DNA from: Methylomonas rhizoryzae
Lineage (GTDB): Bacteria; Pseudomonadota; Gammaproteobacteria; Methylococcales; Methylomonadaceae
Reading direction: 5' to 3'
Length of the DNA stretch: 64,000 nucleotides
NCBI RefSeq assembly: GCF_008632455.1
Contig: NZ_CP043929.1
Span: forward strand, 1,178,001 to 1,242,000
A program made the position numbers and the translations under genes. This document shows, in pieces, positions 8,521-17,849 of this stretch; the first letter of the stretch is position 1; each line of letters begins with the position of its first letter. The notes beneath the pieces are model-generated. The model was not told the origin of the DNA. It did no database searches and saw nothing but the letters and a program-made list of their open reading frames with translations.

Positions 8521-9960
8521 ATGCCTTTATCAGAACAAGTCAAACAGTCCATCCTGGGGGTTAGCGGCCTCGATACCCGGGACGTAGAGCGGGTCATGAA
8601 TGCATTGCTCAGCGCGCCGGTCGATGCGGCGGATATTTATTTTCAATCCAGCCATTTCGAATCGTGGTCTCTGGAAGGCGGAATAGTCAAAGAAGGTACG
8701 CATTCTATCGAACGCGGTGCCGGAGTCCGGGTCGTCAGCGGCGATAAAACCGGCTTCGCTTACAGCGACCTCATAGAACTGCCCATCCTGTTGGAAGCGG
8801 CTAACAATGTCAAAGCGATCGTGCGGCAAGGCCAAACGGCCAGACAGCATATTCAGACTCCCGCCGGCTGGCCGCAGCTTTATCAACCGTTCAATCCGTT
8901 GCAGTCTTTAGACGATCAAGCGAAAATCGATTTGCTGAAGCGCGTCGACGCCGAGACCCGCAAACTGGACGAGCGCATTGAAGAAGTGATGGTTAGTCTG
9001 GTAGCGGCTTACGATCATATTCTGGTGGCCAACCAGGACGGCTCGCTGGCGGCCGATATCCGCCCGTTGGTTAGGATGAACGTCAGCGTCATCATGGTCG
9101 AAAACGGCCGGCGCGAGCAGGGCAGCATGGGCGGCGGCGGGCGTTGCGATTACCGTTATTTTTTAGACGGCGATAAAGCTTTTGAATACGGCAAAGAGGC
9201 CGTGCGTCAAGCTCAGATTAACTTGCAAGCCGGCGATGCGCCCGCCGGCAACATGACCGTGGTACTCGGCCCGGGATGGCCGGGTATTTTGCTGCACGAA
9301 GCCATAGGCCACGGCTTGGAAGGCGATTTCAACCGCAAAGGTACCTCGGCGTTCAGCGGCAGGGTGGGAGAGCGCGTCGCGTCCGATTTATGCACCGTGG
9401 TAGACGACGGTACTATTCCGGGCCGACGCGGTTCCTTGAGCATAGACGACGAAGGTACGCCCACCGAAAATACCGTGCTGATCGAAAAAGGCATCCTGAA
9501 AGGCTACATGCAGGACAAGTTAAACGCCAGGTTGATGGGCGTCAGGCCGACCGGCAACGGCCGCCGCGAGTCGTACGCCAATTTGCCCATGCCGCGCATG
9601 ACCAACACCTATATGTTGCCCGGCCAAAGCGATCCGGAAGAAATCATCCGTTCGGTCAAAAAAGGTTTGTACGCCCGTAATTTCGGCGGCGGTCAGGTGG
9701 ACATCACCTCGGGCAAATTCGTGTTTTCCGCCAGCGAAGCGTATTTGATCGAAGACGGTAAAATTACCCGGCCGGTCAAAGGCGCGACGCTAATCGGCAA
9801 CGGCCCCGACGTATTAACCAAGGTATCCATGGTAGGTAAGGACATGCAGCTGGACAGCGGCGTTGGCACCTGCGGTAAAGACGGGCAAAGCGTGCCGGTC
9901 GGCGTCGGCCAACCTACCTTGAAAATTGACGGCTTGACGGTTGGCGGTACCAGCCTGTAG
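8521..9960 (+). CDS. tldD: Metalloprotease TldD
   Basis: The large subunit of the TldD/TldE heterodimeric zinc protease, which in E. coli matures microcin B17 and degrades unfolded peptides. The zinc motif HEAIGHGLEGD is intact, with His259 and His263 as ligands. The protein is 479 aa, matching the family. Other marks are GSMGGGGR, RRGSLSIDDEGTPT, and the C-terminal GNGPDVLTKVSMVG and GVGTCGKDGQSVPVGVGQP. pmbA follows 31 nt after the stop, so both subunits come from one operon. Confidence 0.96.
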   Translation: MPLSEQVKQSILGVSGLDTRDVERVMNALLSAPVDAADIYFQSSHFESWSLEGGIVKEGTHSIERGAGVRVVSGDKTGFAYSDLIELPILLEAANNVKAIVRQGQTARQHIQTPAGWPQLYQPFNPLQSLDDQAKIDLLKRVDAETRKLDERIEEVMVSLVAAYDHILVANQDGSLAADIRPLVRMNVSVIMVENGRREQGSMGGGGRCDYRYFLDGDKAFEYGKEAVRQAQINLQAGDAPAGNMTVVLGPGWPGILLHEAIGHGLEGDFNRKGTSAFSGRVGERVASDLCTVVDDGTIPGRRGSLSIDDEGTPTENTVLIEKGILKGYMQDKLNARLMGVRPTGNGRRESYANLPMPRMTNTYMLPGQSDPEEIIRSVKKGLYARNFGGGQVDITSGKFVFSASEAYLIEDGKITRPVKGATLIGNGPDVLTKVSMVGKDMQLDSGVGTCGKDGQSVPVGVGQPTLKIDGLTVGGTSL

Positions 9961-9991
9961 CCGATGGCAACGCATCACAAGAGATAAGACA

Positions 9992-11323
9992 TTGCAAAAT
10001 CGGGATGAGATAGAGCGTTTGAAATGGGTGGTTCAACAGTTGTTGGACGAAGCGCAACAACAAGGCGCCAGTTCGGCGGAAGCGGCATTCAGCGTAGACA
10101 ACGGCTTATCGGTGACGGCCCGCTTAGGCGACGTCGAAACCATTGAATACCACTGCGATCAAGGCATAGGGGTGACGGTGTATTTCGGTCAGCAAAAAGG
10201 CTCGGCCAGCACTAACGACGTGTCCCCGGCTTCGTTAAAGGAAACGGTCAAAGCGGCTTGCAGCATAGCCCGCTACGCCAGTCCCGACGAATATGCCGGC
10301 TTGCCGGATTCGCAGTTGTTGGCGACCGAGTTTCCGGATCTGAATTTATACCATCCCTGGACATTGGATGCCGAAAAAGCAATCGCGTTGGCGATCGAAT
10401 GCGAAGACGCCGCCAGACAATACGACACGGCCATCAGCAATTCGGAAGGCGCGACGGTCAATAGCCATCAAGGCACCCGGGTATTCGGCAACTCGCTGGG
10501 TTTTTTACAGGGTTATCAATCCAGTCGCCATTCCATCAGTTGCGCCGTATTGGCCGGCAGCGGCGATGCGATGCAACGCGATTATTGGTACAGCGTGGCC
10601 CGCAATCCGGCACTGCTGGAATCCCCGAAGCTGGTCGGCGAAAAAGCGGCCAAACGCACGGTGGCGCGCATGAAAGCTCGCAGTCTCAGCACCCGGCAAT
10701 GTCCGGTGCTGTTTGCTCCGGAAATGGCCTCCGGCTTGATCGGTTCGCTGTTAGGCGCGATTAGCGGCGGCAGTTTGTACCGTAAATCCTCCTTCCTGTT
10801 GAATAGCCTGGATACTCAAGTCCTGCCCGACTTCGTCCGCATCCACGAACAGCCCTTGCTGGTTGGTGGCATGGGCAGCGCTAGCTACGACGCTGAGGGT
10901 GTAGCGACGCGAGCCCGCGATATTGTCTCCGACGGTATCGTACGTTCTTATATTTTAAGTACGTATTCCGCGCGCAAGCTGGGTATGCAAACGACGGGCA
11001 ATGCCGGCGGGGTACATAATTTGATTGTCGAGCCCGGCGGCAACGATTTTGCCGCGATGTTGAAATTGTTGGATAGCGGCTTGTTGGTGACCGAGCTGAT
11101 GGGCCAGGGAGTAAACCGGGTGACCGGCGACTATTCGCGCGGTGCCTCCGGGTTTTGGGTGGAAAACGGCGAAATTCAATTTCCGGTGCAGGAAATCACG
11201 ATTGCCGGAAACTTGAAGACCATGTTGCGTAATTTGGTCGCGATCGGCAACGACGTAGACATGCGCGGCAACATCCGGGTCGGTTCTATCTTGTTGGAGC
11301 AAATGGCTGTCGCAGGCGAATAG
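9992..11323 (+). CDS. pmbA: TldE/PmbA, partner subunit of the TldD metalloprotease
   Basis: This is the non-zinc subunit of the TldD/E protease, 443 aa. I chose TTG 9992 because it lies 7-8 nt after an AAGAG site and gives the family's usual N-terminal length. The frame from 9941 would overlap the end of tldD and adds an unconserved leader. Conserved features are NSEGA, the LFAPEMASGLIGSLLGAISGG region, the TTGNAGGVHNL segment and GQGVNRVTGDYSRGASGFWVENG (from about residue 370; shown here as GVNRVTGDYSRGASGFWV). No HExxxH is present, as expected for this subunit. Confidence 0.94.
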   Translation: MQNRDEIERLKWVVQQLLDEAQQQGASSAEAAFSVDNGLSVTARLGDVETIEYHCDQGIGVTVYFGQQKGSASTNDVSPASLKETVKAACSIARYASPDEYAGLPDSQLLATEFPDLNLYHPWTLDAEKAIALAIECEDAARQYDTAISNSEGATVNSHQGTRVFGNSLGFLQGYQSSRHSISCAVLAGSGDAMQRDYWYSVARNPALLESPKLVGEKAAKRTVARMKARSLSTRQCPVLFAPEMASGLIGSLLGAISGGSLYRKSSFLLNSLDTQVLPDFVRIHEQPLLVGGMGSASYDAEGVATRARDIVSDGIVRSYILSTYSARKLGMQTTGNAGGVHNLIVEPGGNDFAAMLKLLDSGLLVTELMGQGVNRVTGDYSRGASGFWVENGEIQFPVQEITIAGNLKTMLRNLVAIGNDVDMRGNIRVGSILLEQMAVAGE

Positions 11324-11594
11324 CGCTCATCCACCCGCCGACGGGGGCGCCTTTGCCCCTTGCGCGTCAGTTGCCGGAAATCGCGAAAACTTCCCCGTGT
11401 AAAATCACGTAAAATGCCTGTCCGCCTTGCGGATGGGCGTTGTCGGCGGACGGCTTGGTCTGCCTAATCCCTTCCATTCGCTGCGACGATACTGCCACAA
11501 GTACGTTTGGAACGATACAGGATCGGCGGGTTTCATTTTATTCATCATAGAACTACCGCCTGGGGTTCGGTTTAAAAAGATTGATAGCGATTGC

Positions 11595-12674
11595 ATGAAA
11601 GACCTGAATACGCCGATTCTGTTAAGTGGCCCCGGCGACGTATCGCTGCCTTGGGCGCAACGCATTGTCAGCCGCTATGCCGGCCAAGCTAAGGTCAAAG
11701 CCGTCAATCTGGCATCCGTAGACGTGGGCACTTCGACCCGGTTACGGATAGAAGTCGACCACGACGCGCCGGAACTGCTGCCGCAGCGATGGTTCGTCAA
11801 AACCCCGTCTCTAGCCTGGAAGTCGCGCGCGATCACCGCATTGCCGCGCTTTCTGCATAAAGAAGTTCGCTTTTATCAGCGATTGTCTGGGCACATCCCG
11901 CTGAAAATGCCGCGCATACTCGCGGCCGAAAGCCGGTTTGGCAGAGGATCCATCTTGGTGATGAGCGATTTGGCCGAGCATGACTTCCGGCCAGGGCGTG
12001 CCGCGGATGCCTTGTCCGTCGAACAAGCCCGCTTGGTGGTCGGGCATTTGGCGAAATTGCACGGACGCTATTGGAACCGGCCGGCAGTGTTGCATCAGCA
12101 TCGTTGGTTGAACGGTTTTTCCCAGCAAGTCGAACATTCCATGGGCGCTTTGCTGGCGGTACCGTTGATGAAACGCGGCTTGGCCCGGGCGGGCGGGCAT
12201 GTGGTTACCGGCTTGCATAAGCCGGCCATACGCTATGCCGCCAATCGGCGCCGCTATAAACGCCTACTGGCAAACGAACCGATGACGCTGGTGCATTACG
12301 ATTGCCATCCCGGCAATATTTTTTGGACAGACCGCGAACCGGGCTTTTTGGATTGGCAGTTGGTGCGTTGGGGAGAGGGGGTAGGCGATATTGCGTATTT
12401 CCTCGCTACCGGTTTACAACCCGAGCTAAGGCGAGCGCACGAGCGCAGCCTTTTACAGCATTACGCTGCCGAGCTGGAAAGTGCCGGCGTGGGTGCAGTC
12501 AACGATAATGCCTTGTTTCGTCGCTATCAAGCGCATTTGGTCTACCCGTTCGAGGCGATGACGGTTACCTTGGCGATAGGCGGCATGATGCAAGCCGAAG
12601 CCAATCTGGAGCTCGTTCGCCGCACGGCGATAGCCGCCGCCGACCACGACAGTTTCGCAATCCTGGAGCCCTGA
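11595..12674 (+). CDS. Aminoglycoside-phosphotransferase-like small-molecule kinase
   Basis: This 359-residue protein has the APH/choline-kinase fold. The catalytic loop is LVHYDCHPGNIFW (HxDxxxxN), and the DFG-equivalent is GFLDWQLVRWGEGVGDIAYFLA (motif DWQ). Upstream, RFGRGSILVMSDL resembles the hinge. The pattern is close to ecdysteroid-kinase-like and DUF1679-type proteins, which in bacteria phosphorylate unknown hydroxylated metabolites. ATG 11595 is preferred; the longer frame from 11427 starts in a low-coding region. No resistance role should be assumed. It stands alone and is convergent with the phosphohexomutase. Confidence 0.75.
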   Translation: MKDLNTPILLSGPGDVSLPWAQRIVSRYAGQAKVKAVNLASVDVGTSTRLRIEVDHDAPELLPQRWFVKTPSLAWKSRAITALPRFLHKEVRFYQRLSGHIPLKMPRILAAESRFGRGSILVMSDLAEHDFRPGRAADALSVEQARLVVGHLAKLHGRYWNRPAVLHQHRWLNGFSQQVEHSMGALLAVPLMKRGLARAGGHVVTGLHKPAIRYAANRRRYKRLLANEPMTLVHYDCHPGNIFWTDREPGFLDWQLVRWGEGVGDIAYFLATGLQPELRRAHERSLLQHYAAELESAGVGAVNDNALFRRYQAHLVYPFEAMTVTLAIGGMMQAEANLELVRRTAIAAADHDSFAILEP

Positions 12675-12692
12675 TCTCAAGTCTCGATTACT

Positions 12693-12746
12693 ATGAAAGT
12701 CATTGTGGGAGCGACGAGGGCGTCGCTCCCACCGAAAAACTTTCAT
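12693..12746. repeat. Long palindromic hairpin (GGGAGCGA-stem family) between convergent genes
   Basis: Perfect 12-bp arms at 12705-12716 and 12721-12732 enclose a 4-nt loop. An outer 8-bp arm (ATGAAAGT at 12693-12700, ACTTTCAT at 12739-12746) also matches perfectly. It lies between two convergent genes and may serve as a two-way terminator, but the nested symmetry looks like a REP- or MITE-type mobile repeat. A related stem occurs at 57566-57595. Confidence 0.75.
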
Positions 12747-12777
12747 TTGCTGGGGTGATGCCGCTTTTTCATGTGCG

Positions 12778-14226
12778 TTACGCAGGCGTTTGAATTTTGG
12801 TTGCGATGCGTTGCAAGCTGGACACCACCAGCGCTTGAGCCCTTTCGACCTCGTCCGCTTCCGCGTAACAGCGCAATTCCGGCGCGTTACCGGATGGGCG
12901 TAAATGCACGATTTCCCCGTTTTCGAAGGTCAGGCGCAGCCCGTCCGTAGTGTCGCGCAGCATGACCTGTCCCATCGCGTCGCCCCAAATTCCCCGGTAG
13001 GCCTCGCTATCGCTTTGCAGGGTCGCCAAAAGCGCTTGGCTGCTGGCGGTGGGCAGGTTTTGTATTCTGTCGCTGGCGGTAAAACGCTTGGGCAGGGTTG
13101 CGCTCAAGGCGGATAGCGGCAGGTTTTGCGATTTGGCCATGGCCAATAATGCCAAGGCCGGCAATAGCGAATCTCGGGTCGGCAAGGCCGCCAGCGCTCG
13201 GCCGTTGACCTTCAAGCCGGGGCCGGCCAAAAAGCCGCCGTTGGCTTCGAAGCCGGCGATGCCGGCATAGCCCTCAGCTTGCGCTTGTGCCATGCCGGCA
13301 ATCACATACGGCGAGCCGATGCGGGTGCGGATAACCTGGTCAAACAATGCGCTGGTTTCTATCGCCGTGTTGCAACTGACCGGAGTTACCACGCAATCCG
13401 CGGATAAATAATGCGCACATAACAAGCCGACGATATCGCCGCGCAGCCAAGCGCCGGTTTCGTCGGCGATGAGCGGCCGGTCGCCGTCGCCGTCGGTGGA
13501 AATAATCGCATCCAGTCCATGTTCGCGCGCCCATTGCCGGCCGCGTTGCTTGTCGTCCTCGCTAACCGCTTCGGTATCGATAGGGACGAAGACCTCGGTA
13601 CGGGCTAAGCCCAACACTTCGGCGCCCAGCGAACTCAAGATGTCTTTCAAGCAATCGCGCGCGACGCTGGAGTGTTCGTAAACGCCTATCCGCCAGCCTT
13701 GCAACAATTCGCACCCGAATACATCGAGATAGCGTTGCCTGAATAAGGCCAAAGCTTGCGGATTGGCGGTTAGTTGGGGGAGGAGGTCCGGCTCGGGCAA
13801 TTGCACGCGGGCGCGGCTGATTGCCGCTTCGTCCGCTTTGCTGATCTCGCCTTCCGGACGGTAAAACTTAATGCCGTTACGGTCGAAAGGGATGTGGCTG
13901 CCGGTGACCATGACGGCCGGCATGTTGTGGGCGAGTGCGTAATAGGCCAAGGCCGGGGTCGGTAGGGCGCCGCAAAAATCGACTTCGCAGCCGGCCTTTA
14001 GGATGCCGGCCGCACAGGCTTGGGCTATCGCCGGACTGGACGGGCGCAGGTCCATACCCAACGCAATCTTTCGACCCGGAGCGGCCAAATCCAAGCCTTG
14101 CAAAAACGCTAATGTGTAGGCGGCGCAAACCGGCGCGGTCATTTGCGTTACCAAGCCGCGGGCACCGCTGGTGCCGAAGGCTACGCCGCTATCGGCCATC
14201 AGTTGTTGAATGTCTACGCTGGTCAT
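12778..14226 (-). CDS. Phosphomannomutase/phosphoglucomutase family enzyme
   Basis: A 482-residue alpha-D-phosphohexomutase. The phosphoserine loop is VTGSHIPFDRNG (Ser110; classical enzymes have TASHNP), the metal loop is TDGDGDRP (Asp245, 247, 249), the sugar-specificity segment is GFEANGGFL, and the phosphate-binding tail is RPSGNAPELRCYAEA. It interconverts hexose 1- and 6-phosphates, but Glc versus Man preference cannot be settled. The GSHIP loop marks a subfamily distinct from AlgC/CpsG. It could feed sugar nucleotides to the polysaccharide genes at 38-50 kb. Confidence 0.88.
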   Translation of the reverse strand: MTSVDIQQLMADSGVAFGTSGARGLVTQMTAPVCAAYTLAFLQGLDLAAPGRKIALGMDLRPSSPAIAQACAAGILKAGCEVDFCGALPTPALAYYALAHNMPAVMVTGSHIPFDRNGIKFYRPEGEISKADEAAISRARVQLPEPDLLPQLTANPQALALFRQRYLDVFGCELLQGWRIGVYEHSSVARDCLKDILSSLGAEVLGLARTEVFVPIDTEAVSEDDKQRGRQWAREHGLDAIISTDGDGDRPLIADETGAWLRGDIVGLLCAHYLSADCVVTPVSCNTAIETSALFDQVIRTRIGSPYVIAGMAQAQAEGYAGIAGFEANGGFLAGPGLKVNGRALAALPTRDSLLPALALLAMAKSQNLPLSALSATLPKRFTASDRIQNLPTASSQALLATLQSDSEAYRGIWGDAMGQVMLRDTTDGLRLTFENGEIVHLRPSGNAPELRCYAEADEVERAQALVVSSLQRIATKIQTPA

Positions 14227-14342
14227 GTGATCGAGTGTGCTTGCCGTATGTGGTAAAAACTGCAGTTTACCCTGAAAACAAAGCGCATGCGTCGGCTAAG
14301 TCGCTGCAGACAACCCGCTGCGGTGGTTGTCGGCGTTAGGTT

Positions 14343-16532
14343 TTAGCCGCGACGGTGCAGTTTAAAATCGGGTGAAGGCGTGTAAACCATATTAGGGCGA
14401 GGCAATGCGATGTGATAGCCCTGGGCGTAGTCTATGCCCATGTCGCACAGCGCGTCGAAGATCGCCTGATTTTCCACGAATTCGGCGATGGTGCGGATGC
14501 CGATGTCCTGGCACAGATTGGACAAGTTGCGTACCAAGGCGTAGTCGACCTTGGTCGTCAATATGTTGCGGACGAAAGCGCCGTCGATTTTGACGTATTC
14601 GAAGCGTAGTTCGCGCAGGTAGTGGAAGGAATTGTAGCCGCTGCCGAAGTCGTCCAGCGCGAAGGCGAAGCCTTTACGGCGTAGATTGGTCAAAAACTGG
14701 CGCATATTGGTCATGTCGCTGATCGCTTCCCGCTCCAGAATCTCGAACACGATGCATTTCGGCGGAATATTCAGTTGGTGGCAGAGTTCTTCCGCGTAGC
14801 CGAGTATGCCCCGGCCTTGGATCTGCTGGGCCGAGATGTTGATGAACAATTTGCTGTCGCGTTGGCTCGGGTCGGCGAGAAATTGGCTTTTCGCGGCGAA
14901 GGCCTTGCTGATGATGGCGTGGTCCAAATCCCGGCTCAGACCGTATTTTTCGATCGTCTCGATAAACATAGCGGCCGCGACGGTGCTGCCGTCGGTTTCT
15001 TGCAATCTGGCCACGGTTTCGTAGGCATACACATTACCGGATTTGCAATTGATGATGGCTTGGAAATAGGGGGAAATGCGGCTGGCGCGCAAGGCTTCGC
15101 GCAAATGTTCGGCATGGTCGCGGCTGTTGCGGCTGCTGGACAATTTGGCCGGCAATGCGTCTACGGTGCTGACCCCGTCCTTGCCCATTTCCTTGGCGTG
15201 GTACATCGCAATATCCGCGCCGGACAGCAAATCGTTGATGCTGACCGCGTCGACCGGATAGCTGACCACCCCTATCGATACCGTGACGTGATAGCGCTTG
15301 CCGTCTTCCGAGCTCAGCGTCAATTCGCGCAGGCTGCGGCCGATGTTGTCGGCTACCACCATGGCGCCGGGCCGATCGGTCTCGATCAAAATAACCGCGA
15401 ATTCGTCACCGCCGATCCGGGTCGGCAAATCGCCCTTGCGCAGATGCGAGCGCAGTACCTCGGCAATCGCGCACAAAGCTTGGTCGCCGGTCGGATGGCC
15501 GTAGGAGTCGTTGACGTCCTTGAAATTGTCCAGGTCCAGCAGCAATAGCGAAAACGCGTGATTGTGCCGCTCCGAGCGGCCGATCTCGTATTCCAGCATC
15601 GCGTTGAAATGCCGGCGGTTGTACAGGCCGGTCAACGGGTCGTGCATCGAATAGTATTCCAGCTCACTCAAGGTGCGCGACAGTACTTTGCTGGAGCCGA
15701 CCACCATCACCATCACGGCCAGTATCGAACGAATCACGCTTTCTTCCTGCGGGGTCAGATTCTTGTCCGAGGCATAGGCGACCCCGAGTAGGCCGGCCAG
15801 TTTAGGCGCGTAATCCGGTACCGACACGGTCAGTAGATGAACCTGGGAAATGGAACTGACCGTCGATGCGGACGGAAGCATGAATTCCTCGAAATCCAGC
15901 GGCGTGTCCTGCGGCAAACCCAAGTCGGTCAGCATGCGGCCACCCAGCATTTTTGCCGCTTCGCGGCGCACCTCGTCGGTATAGTCGCCCAAATAATACA
16001 AATACAGCGACAGGCCGTGTTCCTCGGCGAAAGCGATGAAGAAAAAATTGAACGGGAATATGGCGTGAAAATCGACCAGGATTTCCTGGACGAAGTCCTT
16101 CCACTGAGCGACCCGCTCGTGTGACAGAATAATCCGTTCCAATACCTGGCTTTGCCGTTCCAGCAGGTCTTTTTCGATCAGGGTGGTCGATAGTTGATTG
16201 ATTGCGTGGTTGGCGCGGCTCATCAGCGAGCGCAGGTGATCCGAACCGGCCTGCCATTGCCGGCTGCGTTCGTTCAGCAATAGTGCCAACGCGTCGTCCA
16301 GCCTGCCGCAGAATTCGCCGGTATCCGCCATCACGCTGCTTAATTTATCGAAATCGCGGCTGCCCATCGCTTGCCGCAGGCCGGACATGATTTCGTGATG
16401 GATGTTTAGGGTCAGTTCCCAAACCCGATTGCCGTATTGCTGGGTACGGGTTTGGCTTTCCAGCAGCGAGGCCAAATGGTTGGCGATCTCAAGACGCAGT
16501 TGTTCCAAATGGTTGGTTTGCGGCAAGGTCAT
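14343..16532 (-). CDS. GAF-GGDEF-EAL cyclic-di-GMP signalling protein
   Basis: A 729-residue cytoplasmic protein. N-terminal helices (to about residue 125) lead into a GAF-like domain (roughly 130-270), then a diguanylate cyclase domain with intact GGDEF at residues 374-378 (RIGGDEFAVIL), then an EAL domain. The EAL signature itself reads ETV (505-507), but downstream elements survive: FEILERE, ALDDFGSGYNSFHYL and VKIDGAFV. Cyclase activity is therefore likely; phosphodiesterase activity is doubtful but Glu505 remains. The ATG at 16532 overlaps the TGA of the ODP gene (ATGA), with GAGGAA as ribosome site, so the two are translationally coupled. The input is likely to be the ODP state. Confidence 0.9.
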   Translation of the reverse strand: MTLPQTNHLEQLRLEIANHLASLLESQTRTQQYGNRVWELTLNIHHEIMSGLRQAMGSRDFDKLSSVMADTGEFCGRLDDALALLLNERSRQWQAGSDHLRSLMSRANHAINQLSTTLIEKDLLERQSQVLERIILSHERVAQWKDFVQEILVDFHAIFPFNFFFIAFAEEHGLSLYLYYLGDYTDEVRREAAKMLGGRMLTDLGLPQDTPLDFEEFMLPSASTVSSISQVHLLTVSVPDYAPKLAGLLGVAYASDKNLTPQEESVIRSILAVMVMVVGSSKVLSRTLSELEYYSMHDPLTGLYNRRHFNAMLEYEIGRSERHNHAFSLLLLDLDNFKDVNDSYGHPTGDQALCAIAEVLRSHLRKGDLPTRIGGDEFAVILIETDRPGAMVVADNIGRSLRELTLSSEDGKRYHVTVSIGVVSYPVDAVSINDLLSGADIAMYHAKEMGKDGVSTVDALPAKLSSSRNSRDHAEHLREALRASRISPYFQAIINCKSGNVYAYETVARLQETDGSTVAAAMFIETIEKYGLSRDLDHAIISKAFAAKSQFLADPSQRDSKLFINISAQQIQGRGILGYAEELCHQLNIPPKCIVFEILEREAISDMTNMRQFLTNLRRKGFAFALDDFGSGYNSFHYLRELRFEYVKIDGAFVRNILTTKVDYALVRNLSNLCQDIGIRTIAEFVENQAIFDALCDMGIDYAQGYHIALPRPNMVYTPSPDFKLHRRG

Positions 16533-17302
16533 GACCATTCCTCGGGGAAGCGTCCGCCGCTTTGCATCAGATCGATACCGCAGGGTAAATCTTTGAGCCA
16601 GGCCAGAAAATCTCCGACCGCCGCGCCGCGGTAAATAGGACCGTGCTGCGGCGCCAGCATGGCTATGTCCAGCTCGGCGATGGTGTCGAGCCAACAGCGT
16701 ATCGCTTTGTTGGAACACATATAACGTTGGTGAAAACCGCGGATGTAAGGAATGTGCGCGGCAAAATCATCGACGAAGGGCCGGTCGTCGTCGGCCGGCA
16801 TCATCGCCGCACCGATGTCGCCGGTGAACAACACCTTGGCGACAGGATCGTAAACATTGATTTGGCCCTCGGAATGCAGGAAATGGGCCGGCAGCAATTG
16901 CAATTCGAACCCCGGCGCGATTTCGCAGATTTGGCCGACGTCGGGGATGCCGACAAAGCGGCTCATGTCCTTCAGGCCGTAGTGCGGCAGAAAACGCATC
17001 CAAATCCGCGACACGTAGACGTTGGCTCGGCAAATCTCCAGCCAAGTGGCCAGACCGCCGACGATGTCGGGGTCCTGGTGCGACAGAATGATGGCGCGAA
17101 TTCCATCGGGGCCGACGTAGCGCAGCATTTCCGCCAACACCCTGGGCATGACGCCGAATCCGCCGGGATCGAGCAATACGCCGTCGTCGCCTTGCATCAC
17201 CAAATATTGATTGGAACGGATGCCGTTTTCTTCACTGGAATCGCTCTCGTTCAACAATAAGAAACGGTGCCGGTCGGAATTGAATAAATGAATGTTGCGC
17301 AT
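16529..17302 (-). CDS. ODP: oxygen-binding di-iron protein, metallo-beta-lactamase fold
   Basis: This 257-residue protein has the metallo-beta-lactamase fold of the FprA/ODP group but no flavodoxin domain. Motif 1 is SHQDPDIVGG (His75, Asp77, Asp79) in place of HxHxDH. Further metal ligands are suggested by PAHFLHSEGQINVYDP, FTGDIGA and the C-terminal APQHGPIYRG. ODP proteins in other bacteria bind a di-iron centre and act as oxygen or iron sensors for partner signalling proteins. ATG 17302 starts MRNIHLF; ATG 17320 is an alternative. The coupled downstream gene is the GGDEF-EAL protein, which supports a sensor role over an enzyme role. Confidence 0.85.
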   Translation of the reverse strand: MRNIHLFNSDRHRFLLLNESDSSEENGIRSNQYLVMQGDDGVLLDPGGFGVMPRVLAEMLRYVGPDGIRAIILSHQDPDIVGGLATWLEICRANVYVSRIWMRFLPHYGLKDMSRFVGIPDVGQICEIAPGFELQLLPAHFLHSEGQINVYDPVAKVLFTGDIGAAMMPADDDRPFVDDFAAHIPYIRGFHQRYMCSNKAIRCWLDTIAELDIAMLAPQHGPIYRGAAVGDFLAWLKDLPCGIDLMQSGGRFPEEWS

Positions 17303-17764
17303 GGAACTGAAGGTAAACAAATTCGATTGAACGGAATGCCGGGATAAGGCAATGGGCTGGGAAGTGTATCGGAAAAACCTTTTCCGCCCTATAGAAATTG
17401 TCCATGGAAAACAAAAATTGCCGTGTCATCGCAAGAATTGCGCGTTGCGTAGGAAGTTATTGAATTTACATCAGAAGCGTCGGAACAAGGTGGGCGATAG
17501 ATGCTCGGATGTTCCGCTCAAGCCCGGGTGCGAGGTTGGGTGAATTTGCCTAATATCCTTATCGGTTCTTGTCGTGTCGATCAGGCTTTAAAACGGCGGG
17601 TGTGAGCGCTTTACAGAACTAAGTTACAGTCCCCGGGTGGTCAAGTGGGGAGCAAACAGGTTGAAGGTAAGCGGCGGGCAAATTGGCATTGTTAACCGCC
17701 AAATTGCCGCCATTCAGAATCATGATTTAAGAATAAATTTTTTTAAATCAATCTGTTATTTGGT
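17303..17764. other. Gene-free stretch up to the ssrA-end duplicate
   Basis: About 460 nt without a supported gene. The right part (about 17700-17760) is A/T-rich compared with surrounding DNA, consistent with an island edge. I see no promoter I can defend. Confidence 0.3.
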
Positions 17765-17784
17765 GGCGGCGGGGATTGAACCCG
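17761..17784 (-). mobile_element. Duplicate of the tmRNA 3' end (putative distal att site)
   Basis: Bases 17765-17784 (GGCGGCGGGGATTGAACCCG on the plus strand) are identical to 19066-19085 inside the ssrA 3' end and have the same orientation. On the minus strand this is the T-arm and acceptor end, closing with CCACCA. No other tRNA or tmRNA parts accompany it, so it is a fragment. Integrases that use ssrA leave such a duplicate at the far end of the inserted element. Confidence 0.75.
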
Positions 17785-17849
17785 TGGTCGTTCCTTGCGA
17801 ATCAACCATTTATTGCTTACCTTTGTCTTTTTTGTGCCAAATCTCTTGG

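Noticed and set aside
14775..15548. 257-codon plus-strand frame opposite the GGDEF-EAL gene
   Set aside because: The minus-strand protein has intact domain motifs throughout this stretch; the plus frame is a mirror of it.
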